Assembly (NCBI GenBank): GCA_963710735.1
Contig: CAVQBN010000024.1
Span: 248,001-312,000 of the forward strand
Source: FEN-1297 sp963710735
GTDB taxonomy: Bacteria; Bacteroidota; Ignavibacteria; Ignavibacteriales; Ignavibacteriaceae
Length of the DNA stretch: 64,000 nt
Direction of reading: 5' to 3'
Positions 19,401 through 27,644 of this stretch are shown piece by piece. The translations under genes were made by a program, and so were the position numbers. A model generated the notes under the pieces. That model searched no databases. It had not been told where the DNA came from and worked only from the letters and a program-made list of their open reading frames with translations. Every line of letters starts with the position of its first letter. Position 1 is the stretch's first letter.

Positions 19401-19901
19401 ATGAAAAAATACTTTAACTACTATTACTTATTCATCATATATATTTTCCTATGTTTGGTTTTTAATCAAGAAATTTTGGGACAAAATATTTCTCCAAAAG
19501 ACGTAGTTAATATAAAAGTAAAAACAGCTAAACTCTTAAACAAAAATGAGATTATTAATTTAGATGTAATTCTGATGCTTAAAGATGGCTGGCATTTAAA
19601 TGCAAACAAACCATTAGATGATTATTTAACACCGACCGTCGTTTCATTGGATACTTCCAATGTTCATATCGTAAACGAAGAATATCCCGAACCTTTATTG
19701 ACTAAATTAAAATTTTCAGAAACACAGCTTGCTTTATATGAAGATGAAACTGTGATAAAGTTAAGTCTGACGATAAAGAAAGGGTTTAAAAAATCTGTTT
19801 TGAAATTAGATGGTGAGGTTCAATATCAGCCTTGCAATGACCAAACATGTTTATTCCCGGTATCTAAACCATTCAGTGTTGAATTACATTTTAAGAATTA
19901 G
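19401..19901 (+). CDS. Stand-alone DsbD N-terminal-domain-like periplasmic protein
   Basis: A 166-residue protein with a signal peptide (long aromatic/hydrophobic stretch 5-25) and one domain resembling the DsbD alpha domain. It has GWHLNANKPLDDYLTPT, then the closing motif YQPCNDQTCLFP with Cys145 and Cys150 in the positions of the redox pair. Full DsbD has a membrane electron channel and a C-terminal thioredoxin domain; neither is present, so it must get electrons from another partner or act only as a disulfide-exchange or binding domain. Probably works with the CPPC protein encoded just upstream. Confidence 0.75.
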   Translation: MKKYFNYYYLFIIYIFLCLVFNQEILGQNISPKDVVNIKVKTAKLLNKNEIINLDVILMLKDGWHLNANKPLDDYLTPTVVSLDTSNVHIVNEEYPEPLLTKLKFSETQLALYEDETVIKLSLTIKKGFKKSVLKLDGEVQYQPCNDQTCLFPVSKPFSVELHFKN

Positions 19902-19918
19902 TGATGCTAACAGATCTA

Positions 19919-19948
19919 AGAGATTTCATCTAACAAAATGAATTCTCT
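19919..19948. terminator. Shared hairpin between convergent genes
   Basis: AGAGATTTCAT (19919-19929) pairs with ATGAATTCTCT (19938-19948) with one internal mismatch and an 8-base loop. On the plus strand TTAATTTT follows. It lies exactly between the DsbD-N-like gene and the ispH stop and may serve both. Confidence 0.45.
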
Positions 19949-21184
19949 TTAATTTTCATTATTCGATATAACCTCTTCCAGCACTTCTTCAGGAGTTTTT
20001 GTGTTATCAAAGAAAGAAAGCAGTTTTTGTAAAACCTGATCAACTATTGAATCCGGACATGAAGCACCGCTTGTTAAAATAATATCAACTGGCTTAGTTT
20101 CCGGTATATAATCATTAGTGATTATTTCTTTTTTATCTTTAAGGTTATAATGACTTATGGCTTTACTAGAAATGATTTTTTCGGATGAAGATATAAAGTA
20201 TGTATTTAATTTTTCCTCACAAAGCTCAACAATGTGACTTGTATTGCTGCTGTTATAACCACCGACTACAATTGCAAGGTCGGCATTTTTCTTTAATAAA
20301 CCGTAAGTTGATTCTTGATTATCATAAGTCGCATAACATAGAGTGTCACGTGTATCGGCAAAATGATTTTTAATTTCTGTTTTACCATATTTTTTGATCA
20401 TTGTGTTTTTTAAATAATCAGCAATTTCCTGAGTTTCTGTTGCGAGCATAGTAGTCTGGTTCACTACTCCAATCCGTAACAAATCTTTTTGTACATCAAA
20501 TCCTTTTGAGTATTTATTTTCAAAGAATGAATAAAATTCACTTTCACTTCTTTCTCCCAGGATAATTGAAGCTAAAAATTTTGTCTCCTCCATATTCTTA
20601 ACGATAACCGATTTAGAGTTTTTTATACTATGTGAAAAAGTTGCTCTCGTTTCTTCGTGATAATGTTTTCCGTGAATAATTACCGTATAATTATTCTCAC
20701 CTAATTGATATGAACGATTCCATACCTTTTCAACAAATGGACATGTTGTATCGTATTTAAATGTTTCAATACCAATTTCTTTTAACTTATTCTGATTTTC
20801 AATTGTTGTACCAAATGCGGGAATTATTACAATATCATTTGACTTTAATTCGCTCCAATCTATAAGTTGTCTTCCGGCAGTATCCATTATAAATCGGACT
20901 CCACGACTAATCAGTTCTTCATTTACATTTGGATTATGAATCATTTCGCTTAACAAAAAAATCCTTCTATCCGGATTTTCATCTATTATTCTATAAGAGA
21001 TTTCAATTGCATTCTCAACACCATAACAAAAACCGAAGTGGCGTGCCATGTAAAATCTTACAGGTCCGAAGTCTAACAGAGCAGGTGAAAAATCTTTCTT
21101 CCTAGGATCGTTAAATCTCCTTGAGTCTTTTATTTTTGTAATAAACGAACTTCTATAGAAACCAGGTATATCGAATTTTTTCAT
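19949..21184 (-). CDS. ispH: 4-hydroxy-3-methylbut-2-enyl diphosphate reductase IspH, long form
   Basis: A 411-residue enzyme for the last step of the MEP isoprenoid pathway, reducing HMBPP to IPP and DMAPP with a [4Fe-4S] cluster. The three cluster cysteines are in HFGFCYGVENA (Cys53), DTTCPFVEKVW and SGASCPDSIVDQVL. The usual E. coli-type protein is about 310 residues; this one has about 45 extra N-terminal residues and insertions, as in the longer cyanobacterial/plant-type forms. Convergent with the DsbD-N-like gene; the serine hydrolase gene upstream on the same strand is 75 bases away. Confidence 0.92.
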   Translation of the reverse strand: MKKFDIPGFYRSSFITKIKDSRRFNDPRKKDFSPALLDFGPVRFYMARHFGFCYGVENAIEISYRIIDENPDRRIFLLSEMIHNPNVNEELISRGVRFIMDTAGRQLIDWSELKSNDIVIIPAFGTTIENQNKLKEIGIETFKYDTTCPFVEKVWNRSYQLGENNYTVIIHGKHYHEETRATFSHSIKNSKSVIVKNMEETKFLASIILGERSESEFYSFFENKYSKGFDVQKDLLRIGVVNQTTMLATETQEIADYLKNTMIKKYGKTEIKNHFADTRDTLCYATYDNQESTYGLLKKNADLAIVVGGYNSSNTSHIVELCEEKLNTYFISSSEKIISSKAISHYNLKDKKEIITNDYIPETKPVDIILTSGASCPDSIVDQVLQKLLSFFDNTKTPEEVLEEVISNNEN

Positions 21185-21258
21185 TATTTAAAACTCAATT
21201 GTCTATTTCACATTATATATATTTGAAAATTATAAATCTTTATTTAAAATAATATTTA

Positions 21259-22329
21259 TTAACTCTTACCCAAATAAATTGAAACTATTTTCTCAGCTAA
21301 GTTTTCCATCTCTCCTTCATCTCTATTGGTAAGTAAAATAATGGTAAAATTTAAATCCGGTATGCGGTAAATAACATTTCTAAAACCTTTTGTGCTTCCG
21401 GTATGATATATAATTTCGTGATTCATAAAAGTTTTTAAATGCCAGCCGAATCCATAATCAATTTTCTCACCGTTATTCAGTTCGCCTCGAGTAAATGATT
21501 TTTGAACCATTGCTCGGGGCAGTAATTTTTCCGTATAAAGTTCTTGATCCCATTTGTAAAGGTCTTCTACTGATGAATAAATACCGCCGTCACCTAATAC
21601 AGCACTTGTTAAACTTTGATCTGTACGAATAAATGCAGAGTCCTTATAAGAATAACCAAATGCTCTATTTTTTACTTCGGAAACTCCTTTTTCATAGGCT
21701 AGTGTATTGTCCATTTTAAGAGGTTGAAAAATATTTTCTTCTAAAAACTCCGCAAAAGATTGACCGGTGATTTTTTCTACTACCATTGCAAGAACTGCAT
21801 AACCAGTATTACTATATCGGTATTGGCTGCCAGGATCAAAATATGTTGAATCTTGTTCCATCATCATCTTTAAAACATTTTTATCTTTAACCTGAATTGT
21901 GGCAGTATCAGGAATTAAATCCTCATAATCAATTAATCCTGAAGTATGATTTAATAAATTTTTAATTGTAATTTTTCTTCCGTAAGCAGGAAAATCTGAA
22001 AAAATATCTTTAAGGTTATCATTCAAGTTTAATTTGCCTCTATCAATTAAAATCATTATCGCAGTTGCAGTAAATTCTTTGGTTACTGATGCAAGCCTAA
22101 AATTTGTGTTAGTTTCAACCGGAATTTTTTCTTCCAGGTTTGCTAATCCATAACCGTGTTCATATAAAATATTTCCGTTCTTAATTACCATCAATGCAGC
22201 ACCAGGGGTATTAGGTTTATTATAAGCAGAGAGCAACGAATCAACTTCTAAATTTTTCTGCTGGTACTGAGGAAATATTATGTTAGTCATAAATAGAAAT
22301 CCTAAGAGGATATTTGCAAACAATTTCAT
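21259..22329 (-). CDS. Secreted beta-lactamase-family serine hydrolase
   Basis: A class C beta-lactamase/DD-peptidase-fold protein. I prefer the ATG at 22329 (MKLFANILLGFLFMTNIIF) over the ATG at 22356, because it begins a proper signal peptide and has AAGG 10 bases upstream. Active-site motifs are present: the nucleophile ASVTKEF (SxxK), RYSNTGY (YxN) and YHTGSTKGF (HTG in place of KTG). Such proteins include D-aminopeptidases, esterases and peptidoglycan-modifying enzymes; antibiotic resistance is not implied. It stands alone apart from ispH downstream. Confidence 0.85.
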   Translation of the reverse strand: MKLFANILLGFLFMTNIIFPQYQQKNLEVDSLLSAYNKPNTPGAALMVIKNGNILYEHGYGLANLEEKIPVETNTNFRLASVTKEFTATAIMILIDRGKLNLNDNLKDIFSDFPAYGRKITIKNLLNHTSGLIDYEDLIPDTATIQVKDKNVLKMMMEQDSTYFDPGSQYRYSNTGYAVLAMVVEKITGQSFAEFLEENIFQPLKMDNTLAYEKGVSEVKNRAFGYSYKDSAFIRTDQSLTSAVLGDGGIYSSVEDLYKWDQELYTEKLLPRAMVQKSFTRGELNNGEKIDYGFGWHLKTFMNHEIIYHTGSTKGFRNVIYRIPDLNFTIILLTNRDEGEMENLAEKIVSIYLGKS

Positions 22330-22597
22330 AATGTTAAAACCTTCATTATTTAACAATATTGGAAATCAACGGCTTAGACAAATTAAAAAGGAGAATGACA
22401 AGAAGCCAATTTTTTAAATACCCATAATTATTTGCGGGTCTCTAATATTTTAATTTAATTCAAAATCTAATTTAACATCAAAAAGTTAATATGTTCTTTA
22501 ACTTCATAAAAGATTTTCCACTCTATGCAGTAGCAACAATTTAGATTTTATTACTACCGTTTGCTATATTTATAATTCAAAAATGAAATAAAATTAC

Positions 22598-23677
22598 ATG
22601 GAACTGATAGAAAGACTAAATAAACTTAAAGAAAAATTCGATAGGATAAACCAGCAGCTTTCTGATCCTTCATATTTAAACGATCGAGATAAAATTGTTT
22701 CTCTAAGCCGTGAACGAAGCGAATTAGAGGAAATAATTCATGCCTATGAAGAATATTCTTCCGTTCTTAAAGACATTGAAGGGAATAAAGAAATTATCGA
22801 AACGAGCATTGACAGGGACCTAACAGAGCTTGCTGATGCTGAACTTACTGAACTGGAAGCAAATAAAGAAAGACTGGAAGAAAGCATAAAGTTTTTATTA
22901 CTTCCTAAAGACCCCAATGATAATAAAGATATCATTATGGAGATTCGTGCTGGCACCGGAGGTGAAGAAGCGGCTCTTTTTGCAGGAGACTTACTAAGGA
23001 TGTATACTCGATATGCAGAACGAAAAAGCTGGCGTATAGAATTTGTTGATATAAATGATACCGGATTAGGCGGAATTAAAGAAGCAGTATTTTCAATTGG
23101 CGGCAGTGGCGTTTACGGCGAATTAAAATTTGAAAGCGGCGTTCATAGAGTACAAAGAGTGCCCGCTACAGAAGCCAACGGACGGGTTCATACTTCAGCA
23201 GCATCCGTTGCAGTATTGCCTGAAGCTGAAGATGTCCAGGTTGATATAAACCCCAATGACCTTCGTATTGATATTTTTAGATCTGGCGGCGCCGGTGGAC
23301 AAAATGTAAATAAAGTTGAAACCGCTGTTAGAATTACACATCTTCCAACAGGATTAGTTGTTCAATGCCAGGATGAAAGATCGCAGCTTAAAAACAGACA
23401 AAAGGCCATGAAAGTTTTACGTGCTCGTCTTTATGATGCAAAACTAAAAGAACAAAATGCGGAAATTTCCGCACAACGAAAATCTATGGTTAGAAGCGGC
23501 GATAGAAGCGATAAAATCCGCACTTATAATTACCCGCAAAATAGAATAACGGACCACCGAATAGGGCTGACCTTATATAACCTTTCGAATATTATGGAAG
23601 GTGATCTTTTCGAACTAATTGAACAAATTAAAATTGCTGACAGGACAGAAAAATTACAGGCTAGTGCGGATAATTAA
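22598..23677 (+). CDS. prfA: Peptide chain release factor 1
   Basis: A 359-residue RF1, which ends translation at UAA and UAG. It has the stop-codon recognition region RVQRVPATEANGRVHTS with the PAT-type motif and the catalytic loop RSGGAGGQNVNKVETAV with GGQ. Length is normal and the helical N-terminal domain is complete. Its 3' end overlaps the 3' end of a convergent small membrane-protein gene by 17 bases. No N5-glutamine methyltransferase gene (prmC) follows, unlike in many genomes. Confidence 0.97.
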   Translation: MELIERLNKLKEKFDRINQQLSDPSYLNDRDKIVSLSRERSELEEIIHAYEEYSSVLKDIEGNKEIIETSIDRDLTELADAELTELEANKERLEESIKFLLLPKDPNDNKDIIMEIRAGTGGEEAALFAGDLLRMYTRYAERKSWRIEFVDINDTGLGGIKEAVFSIGGSGVYGELKFESGVHRVQRVPATEANGRVHTSAASVAVLPEAEDVQVDINPNDLRIDIFRSGGAGGQNVNKVETAVRITHLPTGLVVQCQDERSQLKNRQKAMKVLRARLYDAKLKEQNAEISAQRKSMVRSGDRSDKIRTYNYPQNRITDHRIGLTLYNLSNIMEGDLFELIEQIKIADRTEKLQASADN

Positions 23678-23999
23678 AAAATCTGCTTAATGCTGATTTT
23701 CTTTTTGAAAGACGATAATTAAGTTTTGACGGCTCAGATTTAAAATTTTCTAAAAACTTTATAGTAGATATTAGTAGGAATCCGAGAATAGGCAGGATAA
23801 GATCGCTAAAATTTAAACTGAATTGATGAACATTACCAAGCAAATAACCTAGTAATTTTGTTATTAACAGAAACAAAAAGAAGACTATAAATCCAAACAG
23901 CCCAGCTCGTATAGGCAGAATAAAGAAATTTAATAAAAATAGAAAAGAATTTGTTTTATCATTACTTCTCTTTAACTCCGTTGTAATGATATCTATCAT
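23661..23999 (-). CDS. Small membrane protein of unknown function
   Basis: A 112-residue product I do not recognise. It has two or three hydrophobic segments (about 20-50 and 64-80) and a basic C-terminal tail (SKLNYRLSKRKSALSR). It overlaps the 3' end of prfA by 17 bases in the opposite direction. Composition looks like a real membrane protein rather than a shadow, because most of the gene lies outside prfA. ATG start at 23999. Support is moderate. Confidence 0.5.
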   Translation of the reverse strand: MIDIITTELKRSNDKTNSFLFLLNFFILPIRAGLFGFIVFFLFLLITKLLGYLLGNVHQFSLNFSDLILPILGFLLISTIKFLENFKSEPSKLNYRLSKRKSALSRFFNYPH

Positions 24000-24144
24000 A
24001 GAGCTCCAATTAATTTAGAAAATGGGCTCCCCTGCCCAAAAATTTTTCTAAAAAATCCATACTTATTCATTTTATATCTTATATAGAAGAAATAATACTG
24101 ATTTCGGAAAAATTATTTTAATATTTTTTGTAGGATAAAAGCAG

Positions 24145-25710
24145 TTATTTGGTTTTAATTGTAATCAAACTTATATCGTCTTCGAATTTATCGCCTGTAA
24201 AGGAAATAAATTCTTGTTTGATTTTTTCGAGAGGATCTAATTGAGGAGTAATTCCATTAATTACTTCATTTAATCTGATTGTGCCAAACTGTACACCTTC
24301 GGAATTCCTTGATTCAGTAATCCCATCGGTCAGCATAAAGATATAATCATTCGAATGCAGATTTAGACTTACATCTTTATAATTGCCGTCAAAGGCATAG
24401 CCAAGCAATAATCCTGATGAATTTATTTTTTCATACTTATTATCTGTTAGACTTTTGAATAAAATCGGTAAATCTCCGGCGCCGGCATATTTTAAAACTT
24501 TTGTTTTTTTATTTATTATTACGATTGATAATGTAGTAAATACTTCGGAAACTTTTGCATCCTGGTAAACAGACTTATTTACCTGCTGTAATATTTCACT
24601 TGGCGAAAATTCTTTAGCGGTTTGAAGCACGACACGAATTGCGCTTCGTACATATCCGGCATATGCAAAGGCAAAATACCAAGCTCCCCATCTTTTGCCC
24701 ATAACATCGCCCAAAATTACCGCTAAGTTGTTATCATCAAGTAAAAAGTAATCAATAAAATCACCGCCTGGTATTCCATGAAAAGGCTGATGCCAAAGTT
24801 TAATTTCGAAACCATCAAAGCTTGGACTGGTATCCGGAACAACTTTAACTCTTAATGAATCGGCTGCTTGATGCAGTTCAGTAACAATTTTTTGTCTCTC
24901 TTTACCCAAGCTTTTAATAATTGCACTTACTTTAGCAACAACTACTCTTGGGCCGGCCGTTTTAAGTACATAATCAGTGATCCCTAAGTCATATCCATCT
25001 AAAATATCATCTTCTTCACCTTTAGAAGTTAGAAAAATGAAAGGAATAGATCTTAAAGAATTATCCGCTAAGAGCATCTTTCTGAATTGAAAGCCATCTA
25101 TTACCGGCATCATAATATCTGAAATAATAATGTCTGGTATAGAAAATTTCGCCGACTTTATACCTTGTTCTGCGCTATCAGCAATATCACATTCAAAACC
25201 TGCTTTTTTTAAATTATATTGAAATAATTTAGCCAGGGATAAGTCATCATCAACAAGCAAGATTTTTGTAGTCTGCTGTTTGAAGTTTTGCTCTAAGTTC
25301 TTTTTAGCACCGTATATTTTATAAATTTCAGATCTTTTAATTAAGGTTTTCACTTTGAGGAGTAAATCGTTTACATCGAAAGGTTTTGTAATTATATCAT
25401 CCCCGCCTACTTCCAAAGCTTTGGATTTATCTTCTTTACTATTTTTAGCGGTTACAAAAACAAATGGCAATGCTTTGTAATTTTCGTCTTGTCTAACTTT
25501 TTTGCAAAATGTAAATCCATCCATTTCTTCCATTGTAACATCGCATAATACCAGATCAACATCATCATTTTTAAGAATTCCAAAAGCTTTAGTTGCACCT
25601 TCTGCTTCAATTACTTCGTAATCATTCCTTTTAAGATGATGACTAATAAGTTTTCTAACGGTAATATCATCATCTATAACCAAAACAGATTTTTTTTCAT
25701 TGGCAGTCAT
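24145..25710 (-). CDS. Dual-receiver response regulator with SpoIIE/RsbU-type PP2C phosphatase
   Basis: A 521-residue protein with two receiver domains and a C-terminal phosphatase domain. REC1 (about 7-125) has the acidic DDD at 13-15 and phospho-acceptor Asp57 (VLCDVTM). REC2 (about 148-265) has Asp198 (IISDIMMP). The phosphatase domain (about 290-520) keeps the metal-binding aspartates in GGDFID, LGDVMGK, LTDGITES and EDDISL. Such proteins dephosphorylate a STAS antagonist to control partner switching. A STAS protein is encoded just upstream, in an operon with a histidine kinase and an NtrC-type regulator, so phosphorylation likely controls this phosphatase. Last gene of that operon, 144 bases after the STAS gene. 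Confidence 0.88.
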   Translation of the reverse strand: MTANEKKSVLVIDDDITVRKLISHHLKRNDYEVIEAEGATKAFGILKNDDVDLVLCDVTMEEMDGFTFCKKVRQDENYKALPFVFVTAKNSKEDKSKALEVGGDDIITKPFDVNDLLLKVKTLIKRSEIYKIYGAKKNLEQNFKQQTTKILLVDDDLSLAKLFQYNLKKAGFECDIADSAEQGIKSAKFSIPDIIISDIMMPVIDGFQFRKMLLADNSLRSIPFIFLTSKGEEDDILDGYDLGITDYVLKTAGPRVVVAKVSAIIKSLGKERQKIVTELHQAADSLRVKVVPDTSPSFDGFEIKLWHQPFHGIPGGDFIDYFLLDDNNLAVILGDVMGKRWGAWYFAFAYAGYVRSAIRVVLQTAKEFSPSEILQQVNKSVYQDAKVSEVFTTLSIVIINKKTKVLKYAGAGDLPILFKSLTDNKYEKINSSGLLLGYAFDGNYKDVSLNLHSNDYIFMLTDGITESRNSEGVQFGTIRLNEVINGITPQLDPLEKIKQEFISFTGDKFEDDISLITIKTK

Positions 25711-25854
25711 AATTCTAGCAATAATAATTTACTTTTATTTTAATATTGAAACTAAAAAAATAAATTCGGAGGGACAAATTCCGAGTTATATTCGAAAGGG
25801 AGAAAATATACATTGTGAAACAACTCTTTGATTACGAATTTAGCATCAACACAA

Positions 25855-26196
25855 TTAGTTATTAAAACTTTTAATGGCCTCTTCCTTAGTCTTATATGCT
25901 TCAAAAACCCTGTACATCCTAGTTAGTTCAAACATAGAATGCACGGCTGGCTGGAAGCCTACTAATCGAAGATCGCCTCCAATATTTGAAATTTTTTTTA
26001 GGGTTACAACAAGTGCCCCTAAAAAAGTTGAATCTATAAATTCACAGTCGGAGAGATCAACTATAAGTTTTCTAGCCCCCATCTCAATATCTTGAGCAAG
26101 AGTTTGTTTAAACTCTTCTGCTTCTTTAAGCGTAGCTCTTGTAAGATTAACTATCTCTACAACTATATCCTCATGTGATTCTCTTAGAAAATCCAT
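25855..26196 (-). CDS. STAS-domain anti-sigma factor antagonist
   Basis: A 113-residue single STAS domain, similar to SpoIIAA/RsbV. The phosphorylation region CEFIDSTFLGALV carries the expected serine (Ser56) after Asp55. In partner switching this serine is phosphorylated by a kinase-anti-sigma factor and freed by a PP2C phosphatase; the phosphatase is encoded next in the operon, but no SpoIIAB/RsbW-type kinase gene is in the window. It starts 34 bases after the NtrC-type gene ends. Confidence 0.88.
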   Translation of the reverse strand: MDFLRESHEDIVVEIVNLTRATLKEAEEFKQTLAQDIEMGARKLIVDLSDCEFIDSTFLGALVVTLKKISNIGGDLRLVGFQPAVHSMFELTRMYRVFEAYKTKEEAIKSFNN

Positions 26197-26230
26197 ATTG
26201 CAGACCTAATTTTTATTATTAAATTAAATT

Positions 26231-27613
26231 TTACTCAAATGATCTATTCTCAATTTTATATTTTTCCATTAATCTATAGATTGTCGCTCTTCCCAGCTGT
26301 AATTTTTTTGCAGCTTCTACAATATTTCCATTAGTAACTTTTAATGCGTGCCTTATTGATTCTTCTTTCAATCTTTCAAACGGAATAATATTATCATCGC
26401 TAAACAAAGATACGTTATTATCGGAATTCAATGAAGGCTCAGATACTCTAATGTGGGCCGGCATATCGTCAACATCAATTATATCTTTATCCGAAATTAT
26501 TAAGCATCTCTCAATTGTATTTTCCATTTCCCTAATATTTCCCGGCCAGTTATAGTCATAAATTAATTTATAAGCTTTTTTGGAGAATCCTTTTATGTTT
26601 TTATTAAGTTTTCTGTTAAAACCTTCCAAAAAATGCTGGGCTAAAACTAGAATATCTCCTTTTCGCTGTCTTAAAGGTGGGATAATAATGGGAAAAGAAT
26701 TTAATCTATAAAATAAATCTTCTCTAAATTCTTTTTTCTCAACTGCTTGTTTTAAGTCTCTGTTTGTAGCCGAAATTATTCGCACATCCGTTTTGATTAA
26801 TTCAATTCCCCCTACTCTTTCAAATTCTTTTTCTTGAATTACTCTTAAAAGTTTTGCCTGCAGCAGCATTTCAAGCTCGCCAACCTCATCTAAGAAGAGT
26901 GTTCCGCCACTTGCTAACTCAAATTTACCGAGCTTTCTTTGATGAGCTCCCGTAAATGAGCCCTTTTCGTGACCGAAAAGTTCGCTCTCAAGCAATTCTC
27001 TTGGAATAGAGGCACAATTTACAACTATAAATGGCTTATCTTTTCTTCTTCCATTGTAATGAATTGCACGTGCAATAAGTTCCTTTCCGGTTCCGCTTTC
27101 GCCGTATATCAATACCGTTATATCATTATCCAAAACCTTGGATACCAGCCTAAATACATCCTGCATCTTTCCATCAGCAGAAATTATATTATTAAAACTG
27201 TATTCCTTTTTAACATTTTCTTTAAGACTTTCTAATTCTTTGGTTAGGTCATAACTTTTTATAGCATTTTTGATAGATGGTTCAAGCTTTGGGATATCAA
27301 TTGGCTTAGGAAAATAATCAAATGCGCCGAATTTTAAAGAATCAACAGCAACTTCTACACTCCCCTGAGCTGATAAAATAATAACAGGCAAGTTGTTATC
27401 AATCTGTTTTACTCTCTTTAATATTTCTAGTCCATCCATTCCAGGCAGCATAATGTCTAGCAGAATTAAATCCGGTTTAGCAGTCATCCTGCGGAGAAGA
27501 TCTTCACCGTTTGAAAAGACCTCTACATCGTATTTCCATTTGTCCTTAACCCAGTATGTAAGCAATTTGGAAATTGCCTGTTCATCATCAACTATAAAAA
27601 CTAATTTGTTCAC
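26231..27613 (-). CDS. NtrC-family sigma-54-dependent response regulator
   Basis: A 460-residue regulator with receiver, AAA+ and DNA-binding domains in the standard order. Phospho-acceptor Asp53 is in LLDIMLPGMDG. The AAA+ domain has Walker A GESGTGKE (171-178), the sigma-54 contact loop GSFTGA (218-223) and GGTLFLDEVGEL. The C-terminal Fis-type helix-turn-helix is NIVEAAKKLQLGRATIYRLM. The kinase gene lies 31 bases upstream and is its likely partner; STAS and phosphatase genes follow. Target promoters are unknown. Confidence 0.93.
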   Translation of the reverse strand: MNKLVFIVDDEQAISKLLTYWVKDKWKYDVEVFSNGEDLLRRMTAKPDLILLDIMLPGMDGLEILKRVKQIDNNLPVIILSAQGSVEVAVDSLKFGAFDYFPKPIDIPKLEPSIKNAIKSYDLTKELESLKENVKKEYSFNNIISADGKMQDVFRLVSKVLDNDITVLIYGESGTGKELIARAIHYNGRRKDKPFIVVNCASIPRELLESELFGHEKGSFTGAHQRKLGKFELASGGTLFLDEVGELEMLLQAKLLRVIQEKEFERVGGIELIKTDVRIISATNRDLKQAVEKKEFREDLFYRLNSFPIIIPPLRQRKGDILVLAQHFLEGFNRKLNKNIKGFSKKAYKLIYDYNWPGNIREMENTIERCLIISDKDIIDVDDMPAHIRVSEPSLNSDNNVSLFSDDNIIPFERLKEESIRHALKVTNGNIVEAAKKLQLGRATIYRLMEKYKIENRSFE

Positions 27614-27644
27614 TATGCATCCTCACTTTAATTAGATTCTAAAA

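Noticed and set aside
21259..22329. Antibiotic-resistance beta-lactamase
   Set aside because: The fold and SxxK/YxN/HTG motifs fit the broad serine hydrolase family; nothing in the sequence or context indicates a resistance role.
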